DNA from: Heterobasidion occidentale
Taxonomy: Eukaryota > Basidiomycota > Agaricomycetes > Russulales > Bondarzewiaceae
DNA: 64,000 bases
NCBI GenBank assembly: GCA_039111635.1
Contig: JBCAQO010000012.1
Span: 1,426,001 to 1,490,000, forward strand
Direction: 5' to 3'
The position numbers and the translations under genes were made by a program. Below are positions 21,635 to 32,272 of the stretch, piece after piece. Each line of letters starts with the position of its first letter. Position 1 is the stretch's first letter. Below the pieces are notes generated by a model that saw only the letters and a program-made list of their open reading frames with translations, made no database searches and was not told the origin of the DNA.

Positions 21635-22426
21635 TTATTCTTTGAAGAAGAAGGGTACTGCCTGTCTTCTTCCGGCTTGTAATGCTTCTTGTAAGTCTGG
21701 GTCCCTTTTGATAATTTCGTTGATGGAAATATCAATTTGGTCGATGAGTTGGACGATCTCGGAGAATGTGTGTCCTGAGATGAAGGTTCGGGGATGATAA
21801 GTTTTGTGGGCGAACTCTCCTCTTCTGATAATAAAAACGATCCCTTCGATTTCTGTTCGGATAGGCGGAGAGTTAGGGGCTTCCAGTTTGTCTTCCTATG
21901 TTGAGGAGAAGGTCCAGTGGATGAGGATTGAGACGTGGTCTCTGTTCTCCTTGGTCTTGACGAGTTCCGCTCTGATTCCGTCTGTGTCGATATTCCTTGC
22001 GATGGTTCTTCTGAGATCGGGGATAACGGCGACGGGGAAATCGTCTGGTCTTCCGTCGTGTATCTCGACGCAGTTCCTCGCTCTGATGACGTCGGGCTCT
22101 CCGTTGTCCGTGAGTGTGAACGGTGTCTTTGGTTCGTTGACGAAGCAAATCCTGGAAAATCTATATCCAGTTTTAAGAAGGTCTATAAATATTTCGGGTG
22201 CTTGTTGTAGCCTGAGTGTGGCTATTCCTGAATAGATTTTTCCTGGGTTCCGGTGTCTTGCGACTTCTATGGTTCCGGGGTTGGTTATTCTCCCTTGAGG
22301 GGTCGCTGCTGGAGTTGCCGTTAGGTTTACCCTGTTGGCGATTGCTAAAATGTTGTTGACTGATGAGAGAAAGAGCTGTCTCTGCTGGGGATCCAGCTTG
22401 AATAGGGTAGGGATAAAAGAGCTCAT
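21635..22426 (-). pseudogene. Element B ORF0, upstream of gag, with one in-frame TAG
   Basis: A 263-codon frame starts at MSSFIPTLFKLDPQ, 5 bp inside the 5' LTR boundary and overlapping the primer-binding site. It ends TAA at 21637-21635, just before the gag ATG. It is broken by a single TAG at 21896-21898. The same frame then continues with KLEAPNSPPIRTEIEGIVFI to FFFKE. The protein has no zinc knuckle and no domain I recognise. Element A has no counterpart; its leader before gag is only about 190 bp. It may be an N-terminal gag extension or a separate accessory protein. Confidence 0.6.
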
Positions 22427-22429
22427 TCA
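22420..22429 (-). other. Putative self-priming primer-binding site of element B
   Basis: As in element A, the internal region begins CT, here followed by TGAATGAGCT on the minus strand. It pairs with AGCTCGTTCA in the LTR (minus strand, 22880-22871) over ten positions with a single G-U pair. No tRNA-like complement was seen. Confidence 0.45.
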
Positions 22430-22431
22430 AG

Positions 22432-23265
22432 TGTTAGGTTGGAGACCTATCACGTGCACCGATGCACGAAGGGGTCCCTAGGCTAAACCTCCACTGGTTC
22501 GTATAGTCGTAGACTCCAATGGATAAAGACGATGGATCGTCTTTGGGCTCTTTCAAGGAACTCGGGGTCGCTGTCTGCTTTGTTCTCGAATAGATTGAGA
22601 AGGTGATCTTCGAGGTCTTCTCGATGGTGAGGAGGAACCGGATGATCTTCTCCTGTCCAACAGATGACACGAGGGGGTGTCCAACTGAGAACGCGGAAGG
22701 CAGCTAGTCCGGTGTAGAAGCGGATGAGTAGAGGGAGGGGAGGGAAGGGAGACGAGTCCAGTGCTTCGTCAGACCGTGTAAGGAGTTTCTCAGATCTGAC
22801 AGAGATCACGAAGCGTGGGCTAGAAGGTAGCCAGACGCCGGTGCAGTGCAGAGATCGAGTGTATTACAGGTGAACGAGCTGAGCTTCTTAGAAGCTCATC
22901 TCGGCTATTTACGTACAGAAGTGTCTAGGGCAGGATCAAGATCTGGTCCGTGCGCTTCTCTCAGGTACCGAAGTCAACGATCGAGATCCGTAAGCTAGAA
23001 TACCTCATCGACCTGCCATATAACCAAATATAGTAATCCGATCACTAATGTCCATCCACATCTTCGATAGATCAAGAACCAGGAACGGGGGTCAGGAACC
23101 AATGTCTGTCCACATCAAGAATCAGGAACTAGAAGTCAGTGTTCATGCGTTAGCATGTAAATGGTAAGGAGTCATGGGGAGTGGTCCGAGTCTGCAGCAA
23201 GTCCGAGGCACTTGACCAGCCCATCCATTCACGTGCGAAGCACGTGTTAGGACGTGGTCCTAACA
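22432..23265 (-). repeat. Element B 5' LTR (intact, contains the empty site of element A)
   Basis: This 834-bp LTR has TGTTAGG...CCTAACA ends. It keeps an uninterrupted GGGAGGGAAGGGAGACG across 22737-22753, where the partner LTR is split by element A. It is followed by the GCTGG duplication. It contains a perfect 17-bp palindrome, GAGCTTCTTAGAAGCTC, at 22881-22897. Confidence 0.95.
22871..22911 (-). promoter_or_regulatory. Predicted core promoter and transcript start of element B
   Basis: On the minus strand TAAATAG starts at 22911 and AGCTCGTTCA starts at 22880, 31 nt downstream. The latter is the segment complementary to the primer-binding site. The intervening DNA is mostly the 17-bp palindrome. 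The same arrangement is in the split LTR near 13307-13347. Confidence 0.4.
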
Positions 23266-23270
23266 GCTGG
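23266..23270. repeat. Target-site duplication of element B (right copy)
   Basis: GCTGG follows the LTR end and matches 2044-2048. Confidence 0.9.
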
Positions 23271-23308
23271 GCTACGGCTGCGCGATGGCACACGATTGTC
23301 GTGGTACG

Positions 23309-25558
23309 TCAGTTAGATTCGGCACAGAGGGCTTGCGGGCACGCACCTGAAAGACCATGGCTCATTGCCGCTTTCTTCTCCCGCAGCGTATGCGCACGTT
23401 TCGCGAGCGTGCGTCTCCTCCACTCTGCCCGCACTCGATCGTAGCGCCTGTTTAGGCCACGCATGCCCTCCCACAGCTGCATCCCGTCGCTCTCCCAGAA
23501 TTCCCATCCCTCCAGATGTCGGCCCAAGTCCTCAAGGCTGTCGATCAAGTGAAAATTGTCCAGGAGGGCTTGATGAGTCGCGTGGGGCATGAAGCAATGG
23601 TAGGGCGCTAGCGAGTACCGAGGCCCCTCTTTCTTCATCCACCCGGCTAGATACAATTGATCCAGAACTCCAGCAGCATGTTCGCGCAGCTTAGAGGTGA
23701 GCTTTGGTCGAATGACGGCATCTGTCGAGGAACTGGTAGGCTGATTGGAGGCTGCTGAGGCATTGTTCGAAGCAGCCTGATCAGAAGGGACTTCGGGGGC
23801 ATCTGTGGTAGAAGCGGGGCGGTCGCAAGCGGTTACTGAGAGGTCTATCGAGAGAGAGGTGTCGTTGGAGGCTGCTGGTGTCGCGTGGAAAGCGGGCCTG
23901 TCCGTCCCTGACGCTGCCGCCTGCAGACCGGCATCCATGGAGTTCGACTGCGACACACTGGATGGGATTGAGGAAGAGGCTTGCACTGTCCTCGCAATCC
24001 GGGTTCAAGGTACGAGTCTTCGTATGCAACTTGAGCAAGGTAGACGTCGTTGAGCCTTGACACAAGCGTCGTGGGAAGCAGGCTGTGTACTGCCAAGCAC
24101 ACGGTTGATCTCGGCGACTAAACAGTCATTGACAGCATGACAATTGATGAGCTTCAGCATGTCTGCCTCGTGAGTTTTCCTGTTCTTCGTTCCTGTGTTA
24201 ATAACCACGTCTGCATCGTCTGAAGAGACCAACTTCTTTCCGACATTAGCACGCGTCTTCGCAGCACGGCCCACTTCCGCATCCGATGAGTGCCCATCCT
24301 TTGTCAACTTCCCAGCATGCCTCTGACCACAGGATGTCGCGGTTTCGAGCACTGACCGTTCGACGTATGTATACCCTTTCGCATCCCGCGACGGGTCACG
24401 TCCTGCACGACAGATTTGCTGCATCGTCGCAGCGACGGACACGGGCGCTCCGAGGTTAATGACGATGTCGACTTGTCGTAAGTCCACGCCCATCGCAATT
24501 TTCACCGTGGATATGACAATTAGAGTGTCTGCATCCTCACGGAAAGCTCGCAAGCATTCGGCATTGTCCTCGGGCCAGATCAGCGAGTTATAGGTGCGGA
24601 TCTTGCGCTGTCGAGTGGGCCCCTGTGGTTCGAAGCGGCGCAAGTAGGTCGCGACACGATAGCCGAGATCAATCGTGTCGCAAAATATGATTGTTTTTTT
24701 GGTGCCTTTGGCAGCCCATGCAATATCAGGGAAGTCTTTCCCGCCAAGACCGTGTGTGAGTGTGCTGAAGATGATGCGCAGGTTGGGTCGTTCACAGGCC
24801 CTTCGGATGGTCTGATATGTGCCATTGCGAAAGCCCAGAAACTTGATGAGGGATGCTTCGGCTTCCGAGCCAAGTGTCCCGCTCATCGCCAGGACAGGGA
24901 TGCCGACAGGGATGCGTGCAATGACGCGGTTGATCCGACCATAGCACTCCCGGAAGTCTGCGGCCCATGGAAGGACGACATGGGCCTCGTCAATGACATA
25001 CAAGGCCAGACACTGTCTAAACCGGTCGCTTCGAACAATCTTCTCGAATTCTGGTGAGTTCAACCGTTCTGGAGATACGATGACAACCGACCACTGCCCC
25101 TGTTCAACTTCCTTTATCAGGTTTATGCCTTTTCGATGTGCCTCTCTCAAAGTCTCCTTGTCCAGCGACACCGCTCTGACCCCCATCCAAGTCATCTCAT
25201 CAACCTTCTTGTTGTCAGGTCAGCATTCTTGGACAACCTGTTTAGAACTCACCTGACACAGTCCGACATCAATCAGGGGGGTGACCATCAAGACGACAGC
25301 ATTCGACACAATGCTTCTTGCAAAGGAAGGCGAGAATCCCGGAGGCTTCTTCGACAAATGGGAGATTAAGATTAGATGTAAGTATGCGACTGCCGTCTTC
25401 CCTTCGCCGCAAGCTGCAATAACCAACTGATTATTTCCTTCTAGTATATTGGCAGTGCTGTTGACCTGCCAGTCGTGGGGACCATTTGGCCAAGGTAAAA
25501 GAGTGCACAGAGTTTCTTTAATGTAGAGAATTCCTTCGGGGGATGTCCAGCCATTCAT
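23309..25558 (-). CDS. RecQ-type DEAH-box ATP-dependent DNA helicase
   Basis: Exon 1 (25558-25253) encodes the N-terminus and the Walker A motif ACGEGKTAVAY. A 45-bp GT-AG intron (25252-25208) joins in frame to exon 2. That exon shows the RecQ/SF2 series in order: VIVSPERLNS (Ib), VIDEAHVV (II), LAMSGTLG (III), TIIFCDTIDLGYRVA (IV), STVKIAMGVDLRQVD (V) and QQICRAGRD (VI). Exon 2's frame ends near 24005, and a following Ser/Thr-rich linker and helical C-terminal region (LREHAAGVLDQLYLAGWM, WEFWESDGMQLWEGM) is in another frame, 23986-23309, so a further intron near 24000-24050 is likely. RecQ helicases unwind DNA 3' to 5'. This one resembles the repeated helicases common in fungal genomes and subtelomeres rather than a housekeeping Sgs1. 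Element B is inserted 40 bp beyond its apparent stop. Confidence 0.8.
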
Positions 25559-26281
25559 GTGAGAGGGAGATTAAATTATGCAGAAGCGGCCATATTTTTC
25601 GTTCCCTAAGTCTCCTAACAAATATGAGACTAATCACGTGGGCGTATTTAGGTCGGAGACAGAAATCTCAGTGTCCTCGCTCTGCCGTCTCCTGCCGACC
25701 TTCCTAATAAGGCAGGTCGCTGGACTCCCCGCCAAAGCATCGAATTTGGATGCAGACTAATCTAATGGTCCATCCGTAGGTGTTCAGTTAGCCGGATATA
25801 ACTCTCACGTGAACACACGTCTGCCAGAGATGGCCGGTCATGGCCGGATATATCTGGTGCAACCTATATACAGGCTGGATTACTTAATCGTAGCGGCACT
25901 GGGTGCCAGTCCCCGACTCGATCGGAGTGTAGAACCGATGGATCGCTCGCCGTACGTATCGCATTGTGGTGTTTTCAACGGAGAATTCAGCTCAGAACTT
26001 ATACTACTACACAAAGACTGTACAGAAATACGTAAAATCAGTGTCGACTGTGTCCTGCACATCGTCACACACAACCTATCCCATGGCTTGTCGTCCTCCC
26101 TCCTTCAATAGGTAGTCCTCGATGGTGTTGGGCGACAAATGGAGGGCTGCCTTGCGGACTGATCTGTGCTTGTGATGTGCCCGGTGCGTCATTGGGCTGC
26201 TTGTCCAGCAGTTGGCGTGCCGTGCGCAATGTGGAAGGATGGGAAGAGGGAGATGAAGGGGCTGTGGGGCGGGGCATGCGC
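25559..26281. other. Intergenic, helicase upstream region
   Basis: I see no supported gene. The stretch is the likely promoter side of the minus-strand helicase gene, and short open frames here lack any family signal. Confidence 0.5.
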
Positions 26282-26916
26282 TGTTACGAACTGCTCATTT
26301 GATAACCCAAGAGTAACAGGTTTTTCCCTAGGTCGCACGATGGACTGAGTGGTGGACAAAGTCTCAACTGTATCAGGCAATGATACAGGAAGGAATAATG
26401 ATGATTCTACCGTAGGAAGACGGTAGGGAACGAAGGTACACAGTAGGAAGACTGTGTAAGAATGAAGGTTCCACTGTAGGAAGACAGTGGAAAACGAAGA
26501 GAATAGACTGAAGTTCCTCAGCCTATTCTATGGGCCTTATATACTGTATAGGGTCTAGGGTAAGAGTCCGTGTGCTTCTCCGGGTACCCATCCCAGGAGA
26601 GCTGTGGTCGCCGTCTCTCTCAGCCGGTGCCTACTCTTGTACTTCTCCAGTCGCACCAATCCATCCTGGTGCGACGAGGTGCTTACCCATAAGCCCTAAG
26701 CCCATGGCATGTGAATGCCTATCTTATCAATCCGCTGTACTCATGACCCTTCCCATATATCCTCTACCGATGTCTTGAAGAACCATCGGTCCAGTCGGAT
26801 CATAAGGACATGCCAAATACCTTGATGTACGCTCCGTAGTGGAGCCACCTAGCATGTGATGCTTGAACCATCGGATAGACCAGCCCCGACGGGCTCCGAT
26901 CAGTCAAGTCATAACA
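26282..26916 (-). repeat. Diverged solo LTR of the element-A family
   Basis: It starts TGTTACGAACTGCTC and ends GTCATAACA, 635 bp, clearly related to but older than the other A LTRs. There is no A internal sequence on either side. The flanking pentamers (TGCGC and CAACC) do not match, so any target duplication has decayed. It carries three hairpins with an AGGAAG loop, at 26407-26426, 26438-26457 and 26469-26492. Confidence 0.88.
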
Positions 26917-28306
26917 CAACCCTGTGTATCTTTCTGCCAAGAAGATAGGTGCTGTCTGTCGCTTTTGGGTAATCAGTGCATCATTTTGAGGTTTTGTTGA
27001 TTTGTTATCGCCAGTCAATCAATTTGTCAGTCATTCCTGGGACCTTCGGTTCCAGGTTTCAGAACAGATATTAATAAGCGCTTTGTCAGCTTCCTCTCCA
27101 TCCTCCAGCGTCGAGATTGGCATGACCAAAAACCGTGTCGTAACGCATCTGTCACAGCTGGGTTACTCCCGTGTCACTCTTTACCTGTTTCCCTCCGTTT
27201 GGTCGGTCTGTGTCGCCCTCCTCTGAGTTCCCACTGGCGTCTCAAAGCATCTCATGTGCAGGTCCCAGGTGGTGCCCAGAGGGCTGTGGTATCAGGATAC
27301 CTACATGGATTAAGTTGAAACCAAGACCAGATGTTGGCTCCATCAGCTTGCATGCATGCGATACGGCACTTTTCATTTGCGAGACTATTGGATGTTCTTT
27401 GCCAAATGCGGAACGGCACTACAAGGACTAAACGGAGGCCGGCATCGTGTTAAATCTTCTCCCGTTGATTCGTTGATTTATTGATTTCATGGAGTTTTCT
27501 TTTGGCAGATTGATGCTAGCAACTTGTTGCAACACCATTTTGATCGAGTCTTGTGCGTTCTTAAGATCTTATTATGCAAACCTGTTTTTCTTACCTTGTC
27601 TCGCAGCCATCTAGTTCACCACGCCCTCGAATGCCGACATATCAACAATGTGAATCTCACCCCGCATACAGACCCATTTCAAAATTAAACGGTCAATGGA
27701 CTTCTCTAACACACTCGTTAGTTGGTTTTCCGTGAAAATATTCCTCAGAAAAGGTCAAATATTTTTCAGTTGGTCCGGTGTATATATAGAACAACTATCT
27801 TCCGTGAACGATCTGCCAGGATCCGCTACGGTGAGAAGCACACGATCAACATTCCTCGGAGACGCGACCATCTGAATCAACGGAAGTGTCACAAACCTGC
27901 CTCAGTAAGGGCTTTTCCCGCCCCTGGCAGGCCTAAATAATACATGGTGCACCGTTGTAGAGCGTGCGTACTATCTCTTCCGAGGATTGTGCCCATTGCA
28001 GACAGTAATAGGCCTGGAGAGGCGGGGAAAACGTACGTGGGTAAGACGACTTCGGCTCGAACGGATCGAAGAACGAGAGAGGATCGTGAGTTATGCGGGG
28101 CAAACTCCTTCAATGTCTACATCTGGATGTTGCCACACGCCTGAATTGCCAGACATTGTTGGACGGCTGTCAGCCACAATATCGTTCCGATCTTTGCATC
28201 AGGAAGACTGTGCGTTTGTATATAACGCCGGCCTCTGTCCCACTCAGCGCTGTCACGACTCACAATTCTGAAATCCTGTAATTATTCCCTTATATACTGC
28301 TGGTCA
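26917..28306. other. Intergenic, no gene recognised
   Basis: This 1.4-kb AT-richer stretch has only short frames without family signal. A TATA-like CTTATATACTG lies at about 28289, just upstream of the next gene. Confidence 0.4.
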
Positions 28307-30103
28307 ATGGTCATGTATTTGGAAGTAGGTTTGGGTCCGTGGTGAGTCCAGTTGTACTTCAATTCTCTCTTCTTCTCTGATCGTTCTGTTGACTCGAATT
28401 TCCAGGACGCTGCGAAAGTGCTTCAACCTCGCCGGGATATGTGAGTTTTCTTGTCTAACACTCAAAGAGCAATCGCTTATTCACCTCTTTTGCTAGTGGT
28501 CTTGGTATATGATCACGCACTGACCCTTCCGCAAGAGATCTCGCACATATGGCCCCGTCCCCGTGCTATATCATCGATCTTATTTTTCTTGAACCGTTAC
28601 GCGTTGCTTGTTTGGGGGATCTCTATCGTTGTCTTTCTCTTCTATCATGAAAATCTGAGTGATATGGTAAATTCATATCACAGTGTACCAATTTTCCTCG
28701 CTGACCTTTTTCGTAGGGGTGATTCTTCAACTGCTCGGAGATAGTATTCTTGGCCTGACTCGGAGCTGTATAGCTACCAAAAAATTGTGATGATCCAGTC
28801 GCTTTTGGCTTTGAGCGGCCAAGCTCTGGCTATCAGTAAGTCGTGAACTTCAGTTCACCATAGATAGCCAATTGGTGGTGATCTAGTCTGATCTATAGCT
28901 TTGATGACTCTGCGTACATATGCACTTTATGGGCGCTCGCGGCGGATTCTCGGAGTGCTGTGCCTACTCGGGGCTGTGGTGTTCTGCATCTCTGTTGTAC
29001 GTTCCGCCCCGTGAACCCGCAGGGAGATTGAGCAATCTTGACGTATATTGACTCTGGCTTCAACAGTGGGCTATTATTGCTGTACAGCGTTTTAGTGTCG
29101 CTATGTTTAGCAGCCAATCTATTGACTATGTCTTTTCATTCGAATGGTGCGGTGGAGCGCTTTGCTTTCAAGGCCTACAGTGCTGCTGACATGTTATCTC
29201 TATCCGAGTTGTAGTGCAAAGTGCAAGTGTTCGACTTGACTTTTGTGATATTCCATACTAATACCCCAAGCTTCCTTCAGATTCCGCCGCTTCGTGGGAG
29301 GCACTGATTGCGTTCGATGTGGCAGTACTAGTCCTGACTCTACGCAAATTGTATCAATATCACAAAGACCTGAGACCATTACCCGTATTACAAGGCAAAT
29401 GGTTGAGTAGGATGGGACTGATGGAGATATTTATGCGTGACGGTATGTGTTGCTGTCCGATCTACAATCTACATCATACATGTCGGCTTACTGCGTTTTC
29501 AGGTATAGTTTATTTCGTGTACGCTTCACGACATGCAAATTCAGATAGTTGCTGAAGTTCTGCAATTTACCATTGATCAGGACAGTGGTGCTTGTGAATG
29601 CAGTCAATGTCATGACTTTTTATGTGCGTGCATAGATCAAGAGCCACGAGCAGGTTATACTGACCAACATTGTATCCAGTTGACAAGGGTGCGTCCATTG
29701 GAGAGAATAGGCTGCTGCATTGATTTTATTTTCATCCTTAGGATGCGTTGCGTGGCTCGCTTGGATCATTTTCAACCTGGTGAGTTTTTACGCGCAAGTT
29801 GTCATTTGAGTATAGCTGAGCACTCATACGGGGACGTGTGGGGTCCGCGACAACAGTATCACGACAACCATGATATCGCGGATCACTCTCAACTTACACG
29901 CCGCTTCGTCGATGCCATCGATTACCCGCCCGACGATTAGACCGATGATATTCGCGCCTACGCCAGAGCCTGCGGGTCCCGCACGCTCAGATTTCGAAAC
30001 CTCCGCGATGCATATTTGCACAGATGGTGAATCAGGAAGTCACGGGACCGGTAACGAGATTCAGGAGGTCGAACGGGGTCGGTCTGGAGGGCCGTTCAAT
30101 TAA
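28307..30103 (+). CDS. DUF6533-domain multi-pass membrane protein, copy 1
   Basis: This is a spliced gene of a family common in Agaricomycetes. The model starts at ATG 28307; short introns at 28342-28404 and after GGGATAT (near 28440-28498) join in frame to LVYDHALTLPQEISHIW, the DUF6533 signature. Later exons give ELYSYQKIVMIQSLL, LMTLRTYALYGRSRRILGVL, a segment before the next transmembrane helices, and the family end MISRITLNLHAASS followed by a polar tail to the stop at 30103. Several hydrophobic helices are evident. Function is unknown; the family is often described only as DUF6533. The start exon is the least certain part, because no ATG lies close to the DUF6533 exon. It converges with copy 2. 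Confidence 0.65.
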
Positions 30104-30445
30104 GCCGACTACTGGAGTTGAGGACGTGATAGCAATGGAGGGGAGTGGGTCTACTTGTGGTCTCCTTGAGGCTTTGTTGCGTCTTTTGCCTCGATTTTCT
30201 GTTTAATGATGCAACAGCTATCCTTGACGCGTGCCAACCAGTGATGGTCGGGCAGCACATTGATGTTCAAATCTTCAAGAGGTACATATGGGCCCGCACG
30301 AGCCCATAACAGGGAGGTAAAAAGACGAAGCAGCTAGCGCACTGGTTGCTTGTATGTCTGTCATTTTTAATCATCGTCTGCTCGCAACTCTCAAAGTTCA
30401 TCATTCAGTCCAATAAACACCCTTTCAGGTTTCAATCTTCGACCC

Positions 30446-32272
30446 TCACCGACACCTCGAGACCCCAATATACGCTGATCCGCGGACTTTTTCATCCTCT
30501 TGCAAGAGCGCTCCGAAATGGGTACGCGAAACCTCTTGAATCTCTTCGCCAAGCTCAGCACTCTCTATATCCACCATACCACGCTGCATTTCAGCCACAT
30601 CTGCAGTCAGTGTTGCCAGCACCACAGTGTCGTGCATTGGCGCGAAGGCGACTGTCTTCATCGTTGGATGAGTAGACGGCGTCGCTGATGCGGCATCGTG
30701 CAAGTTCAGCATGAGTCGGGACATCATCGTGACGGAGACGCTGTCGAAACAGTCGAGGCATGCGTTAACAGACGAAGTTAACTTCCCTCATCCTCGCGGA
30801 CTTCATGAACATCACTCACCAGGTCGAAGTTGTTGAGAGGGAGCCGCGTAATATGTCCTGATCGCAACGGGTATGTGAGATAGCAGTCCTTAGACTGAGC
30901 TTTGTTGTGAACGCACTGATGACAACTAGGAATATTGTTAGATAACGAAACTAGCATACAAGATGGCTTGCAGACTTACATAGAAAGTTGCGACATTGGC
31001 TGCATTGACCAGCACAATCACCCTATTGAAGGTGGACGCGATCAGCCATGCGCCTCTTGGGGACGCTTGGTGGAGCCTACCCAAAAAAGACAATGCCTGT
31101 ATATACCTGATGAGCTTACACGTGTTATGCCTAGGGCAGCGTCACGCACCGTCCCGCGCAAACAAATTCATCAGACCGATACCATCTGCTGTGGGAATCA
31201 ACCTTATGTCGCTCCATTGTCGATACGATTTGGCCAGAGTAAGCACAAGGATTGTTACGTCCAACACAATTTGTGATTCCCACGAAATTGCGATATCTAA
31301 AGGAAAGGGCGAAAATAAATTAAAAATCTCGCATACGACTGCAAGGTTTGATATACTTACGCACGGATCTAGGATCACAGAGGACAAGATTGTTGTCAGC
31401 ACATAGCGCAGTATATATACGAAGCTGAAGTCTAACGTTTCGAATGTAAGGCGGCTTTGGCAACCATGCACCAGCTCGCCTGGTATGATAATGCTGTTGG
31501 CCGTGATTGAATTCCACTGATTGCACCCGTATTGAACATCAGCGTTAACGATCAGCTTTGGATGAACAGGACCTACAAGGCAAAGGGAGCATGACGTGAT
31601 GACGAGCGGACTTAGCAATACAAGAACGCGACGGGACGCTCCATGGAGCGCATACGTGCGCAGGGCCAGCAGGACTGAGTAGTGCACCATGTCAACACCA
31701 CTCCTGATAGATATACAAGATTACAGCTTACCGGCCACGACTGCTTGATTGAACCAGAGCAAGAGCGATTGCAATAATATATATGATTGGCACCTGTAGA
31801 GCTATTATTCAGAAATCTCTCAACTGCGACTTTGCAGGACCGCCATACCTCTGCCACGAGAAGGAAAATTAGAAGAATCTTGTGACAGCACGATGATACT
31901 CCTGGATATATGCTCACCTTCTCGCTCACATTACTCCCAGTGATGATGAGGAGCGCAACGACAAGCTGACCAGCAAACGCAATGTAACGGTTCAGGAAGA
32001 ACCATATCGAATATTTGGCCAAAGGACGGGACCATATGTGCGAGATCTCCCGTGGGAGTGTCAATAGGTGATCATAGTACAAGAGCGCTGGCCAAGAAGA
32101 CGAAGTTAGCGAAGAAATCTATCTCTCCCCACTGTTCAGCGAGCTTCACCGATGGAGACGAGGATAAAGTAGTTGCTCGTAGTGCTATGGAGCCAGATTA
32201 GTGAGATTTTCGAAGAATGATTTGGTTACGAAATCGAACTCACATCGCCTGTATGTCTGTCTCCAAAGGCAT
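30446..32272 (-). CDS. DUF6533-domain multi-pass membrane protein, copy 2
   Basis: The start ATG at 32272 gives MPLETDIQAM, followed by an intron. The DUF6533 exon reads LLYYDHLLTLPREISHIWSR and FFLNRYIAFAGQLVVALLI (about 32090-31920). Next come LLALRTYALHGASRRVLVLL and QYGCNQW (31690-31500), SPFPLDIAISWESQIVLDVT and LARDGA-type sequence (about 31280-31140). The gene ends with MMSRLMLNLHDAAS and a polar tail to 30446. It has roughly seven hydrophobic segments. It lies tail to tail with copy 1, with 342 bp between the stops. Expected introns fit between the blocks, but I did not trace each one. Confidence 0.65.

Larger units (their letters stand above)
2049..23265 (-). mobile_element. Element B: outer Ty3/gypsy chromovirus, split by element A
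   Basis: This is a full-length LTR retrotransposon on the minus strand. Its right (5') LTR is 22432-23265. Its left (3') LTR is 2049-2364 plus 13182-13699, interrupted by element A. Without A it is about 10.4 kb. In element order it reads 5' LTR, primer-binding site, ORF0, gag with zinc knuckle, pol (protease, RT, RNase H, integrase with chromodomain), a 3' ORF with a second zinc knuckle, polypurine tract, 3' LTR. The 834-bp LTRs differ at roughly nine places by eye, about 99% identity. The coding regions carry nonsense and frameshift lesions, so this copy is probably not autonomous. The GCTGG duplication supports a single integration event. Confidence 0.93.

Noticed and set aside
23309..25558. 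Helitron helicase
   Set aside because: The motifs are RecQ type (DEAH, QQICRAGRD). There is no Rep/HUH domain and no Helitron 3' hairpin near a CTRR end was seen.
26282..26916. Target-site duplication for the solo LTR
   Set aside because: Flanking pentamers TGCGC and CAACC do not match, so no duplication is claimed.
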